NCBI GenBank assembly: GCA_902767175.1
Contig: CACXGH010000171.1
Location: 1-7,156, forward strand
Source of the DNA: an uncultured Ruminococcus sp.
GTDB taxonomy: Bacteria; Bacillota; Clostridia; Oscillospirales; Acutalibacteraceae
Length of the DNA: 7,156 bases
Direction: 5' to 3'
Shown here: positions 6,342 through 7,156 of the stretch, piece after piece
How positions within the stretch are numbered: the first letter of the stretch is position 1
Layout of the letters: the number at the start of each line of letters is the position of its first letter
Translations under genes and position numbers: made by a program
The notes under the pieces: model-generated
Seen by the model: the letters and a program-made list of their open reading frames with translations, nothing else
Databases searched by the model: none
What the model was told of the DNA's origin: nothing

Positions 6342-6863
6342 ATGGCACAAAATCCGATAGTAACTATCACAATGGAGGACGGAAGAGTAATCAGGGCAGA
6401 GCTTTATCCGGAGATAGCTCCGAACACAGTAAACAACTTTATCAGCCTTATAAAAAAGGGCTATTACAACGGTCTTACATTCCACAGGGTAATCTATAAC
6501 TTCATGCTTCAGGGCGGCTGTCCCGACGGTACAGGCAGAGGCGGTCCGGGTTATCACATCAAGGGCGAGTTCTCTCAGAACGGCTTTCAGAATGACTTAA
6601 AGCATACCCCCGGTGTTCTCTCAATGGCAAGAACAATGATTCCCGATTCGGCAGGCTCGCAGTTCTTTATCATGCATAAGGAAGCACCTCACCTCAACGG
6701 TGCCTACGCTGCTTTCGGAAGGGTTATCGAGGGTATGGAGGTCGTAAACGAAATTGCAGAGTGCGATACCGATTTTGCGGATAAGCCGCTTGATCCTCAG
6801 GTAATGAAAACAGTTACTGTAGAGACATTCGGTGTTGACTATCCCGAGCCTGAGAAGGTCTGA
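6342..6863 (+). CDS. ppiB: Cyclophilin-type peptidyl-prolyl cis-trans isomerase
   Basis: This 173-residue single-domain cyclophilin catalyses cis-trans isomerisation of peptide bonds before proline and assists folding. The active-site blocks are intact: FHRVI with catalytic R49, FMLQGG (54-59) with F54 and Q57, GVLSMAR (91-97), and GSQFFI (105-110). HLNGAYAAFGRV (117-128) aligns with the human segment WLDGKHVVFG. The cyclosporin-contacting Trp is His117 here and the following active-site His is Tyr122, as is common in bacterial members. There is no signal peptide or membrane segment, so it should be cytosolic. AGGAAGG at 6328-6334 lies seven bases before the ATG. It looks like a housekeeping gene with its own promoter. 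No convincing terminator follows directly. The symbol is by family; other cyclophilin names are possible. Confidence 0.95.
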   Translation: MAQNPIVTITMEDGRVIRAELYPEIAPNTVNNFISLIKKGYYNGLTFHRVIYNFMLQGGCPDGTGRGGPGYHIKGEFSQNGFQNDLKHTPGVLSMARTMIPDSAGSQFFIMHKEAPHLNGAYAAFGRVIEGMEVVNEIAECDTDFADKPLDPQVMKTVTVETFGVDYPEPEKV

Positions 6864-6928
6864 TATTTTAAAGTGTAAATTTCTATGAAGCAGTATCATT
6901 AAACTGTTTGTTATCTTAAAACGATAAA

Positions 6929-7003
6929 GTCGGTTTTTCATGAAAGTGGTGCGTGTGTCCGGCAGACACATTTGCCTAACGCAGATGCACCGACCAAGCC
7001 GAC
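6929..7003 (+). other. Candidate structured RNA, three-way junction
   Basis: Read on the plus strand, GGTGC (6948-6952) pairs with GCACC (6987-6991). It encloses two perfectly abutting hairpins: GTGTC/GACAC (6955-6959/6965-6969, loop CGGCA) and ATTTGC/GCAGAT (6970-6975/6981-6986, one G-U pair, loop CTAAC). Upstream, GTCGG (6929-6933) can pair with either of two CCGAC copies (6990-6994 or 6999-7003). The first of these shares two bases with the GCACC arm, so the pairings compete. TTTCATGAAA (6936-6945) is a perfect palindrome between them. I do not recognise a known RNA family. It could be a leader of a gene to the right, a small RNA or a mobile-element end. The strand is unproven. Confidence 0.35.
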
Positions 7004-7008
7004 ATATG

Positions 7009-7052
7009 AAAACGGGGGAAACTCTTTGTTATTAAACTAAGAGTTTCCCCCG
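7009..7052 (-). terminator. Strong 14-bp hairpin, terminator-like on the minus strand
   Basis: CGGGGGAAACTCTT (7013-7026) and AAGAGTTTCCCCCG (7039-7052) form a perfect 14-bp stem with a 12-base loop. On the minus strand it is followed by TTTT (7012-7009), so it can end transcription coming from the right edge. On the plus strand it is followed by GAATAATT, a poor U-tract. An outer stem, CGACAT (7000-7005) with ATGTCG (7068-7073), encloses it and suggests it may instead be part of a larger folded element. Confidence 0.5.
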
Positions 7053-7077
7053 GAATAATTATAACAAATGTCGATGT

Positions 7078-7156
7078 CCCCCGCCTCTAAAGGCGGCGGG
7101 TGCCATACGTCCGTCGGTGGCGGGTTAAAATCCCCCACCGACGCCCGCAGGAGCTA
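7078..7156. repeat. GC-rich tandem hairpins at the right edge, possible mobile-element end or extragenic repeat
   Basis: CCGCCT (7081-7086) pairs with AGGCGG (7091-7096) around CTAA, extended by CCC (7078-7080) with GGG (7098-7100) past one bulged C. CGTCGGTGG (7112-7120) pairs with CCACCGACG (7135-7143), with inner GGG/CCC (7122-7124/7132-7134) and loop TTAAAAT. GCGGG (7096-7100) could alternatively pair with CCCGC (7144-7148). No reading frame is supported. The run ends in AGGAGCTA, identical to bases 1-8, so the repeat probably continues beyond the window. IS200/IS605-type ends carry comparable hairpins, but no transposase is present to support that. Confidence 0.5.

Noticed and set aside
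5962..6348. 128-codon minus-strand frame across the end of the DUF6512-like gene
   Set aside because: It is antisense to a good membrane protein gene and crosses the predicted cyclophilin promoter; no family features are visible.
6911..6938. Weak terminator after the cyclophilin gene: TTATC/GATAA stem then TTTTT
   Set aside because: The stem is five AT-rich pairs and the T-run is separated by six bases, so termination here is not convincing.
6955..6965. Resemblance of GTGTGTCCGGC (6953-6963 region) to a bacterial group II intron 5-prime end
   Set aside because: The similarity covers only about ten bases. No domain V or maturase is visible, and the following structure does not follow the intron domain I pattern I know.
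1..7156. CRISPR array, tRNA or rRNA, transposase, defence or toxin genes
   Set aside because: I found no regularly spaced direct repeats, no tRNA or rRNA signatures, and no frame with such domains.

Overview
The window reads as chromosomal DNA of an anaerobic, endospore-forming Firmicute. The class Clostridia is well supported and an Oscillospiraceae/Ruminococcaceae-like gut genome is my best guess. The evidence is a complete spoIIAA-spoIIAB-sigF operon, a SpoIVA that keeps the Bacillus length and residue numbering, a SipL-type LysM protein (a clostridial SpoIVA partner), strong AGGAGG ribosome sites and moderate G+C. No species can be named from this sequence alone.

Layout, left to right. 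Positions 1-75 are a dense group of GC-rich inverted repeats, followed by a rho-independent terminator (89-127) that closes a gene lying off the left edge. A near-consensus vegetative promoter (152-179) drives a Cys-type glutathione peroxidase homologue (235-777). A two-way terminator (882-927) separates it from the convergent spoIIA operon on the minus strand: spoIIAA (2489 to 2109), spoIIAB (2125 to 1682) and sigF (1689 to 1033), each overlapping the next. A 167-bp divergent intergenic region (2490-2656) leads on the plus strand into sipL (2657-4195), spoIVA (4218-5696) and a five-helix membrane protein resembling DUF6512 (5731-6237). A separate promoter (6256-6284) precedes a cyclophilin-type prolyl isomerase (6342-6863). 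The last 293 bp hold no gene. They contain a possible three-way-junction RNA, a 14-bp terminator-like hairpin on the minus strand, and two GC-rich hairpins that run to the right edge.

How the genes work together. SpoIIAA, SpoIIAB and sigma-F form the partner-switching module that activates transcription in the forespore after polar division. SpoIVA is the ATPase that polymerises on the mother-cell side of the outer forespore membrane, and SipL binds it to anchor coat and encasement. The window therefore puts the forespore commitment switch back to back with the basal coat-assembly pair. The peroxidase, membrane protein and prolyl isomerase have no proven link to sporulation.

No unknown multi-gene system is evident. 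The best candidates for something undescribed are the structured non-coding DNA at both ends (the window starts and ends with the same 8 bases), the sipL-spoIVA pairing, the short sigma-F N-terminus and the DUF6512-like protein beside spoIVA.
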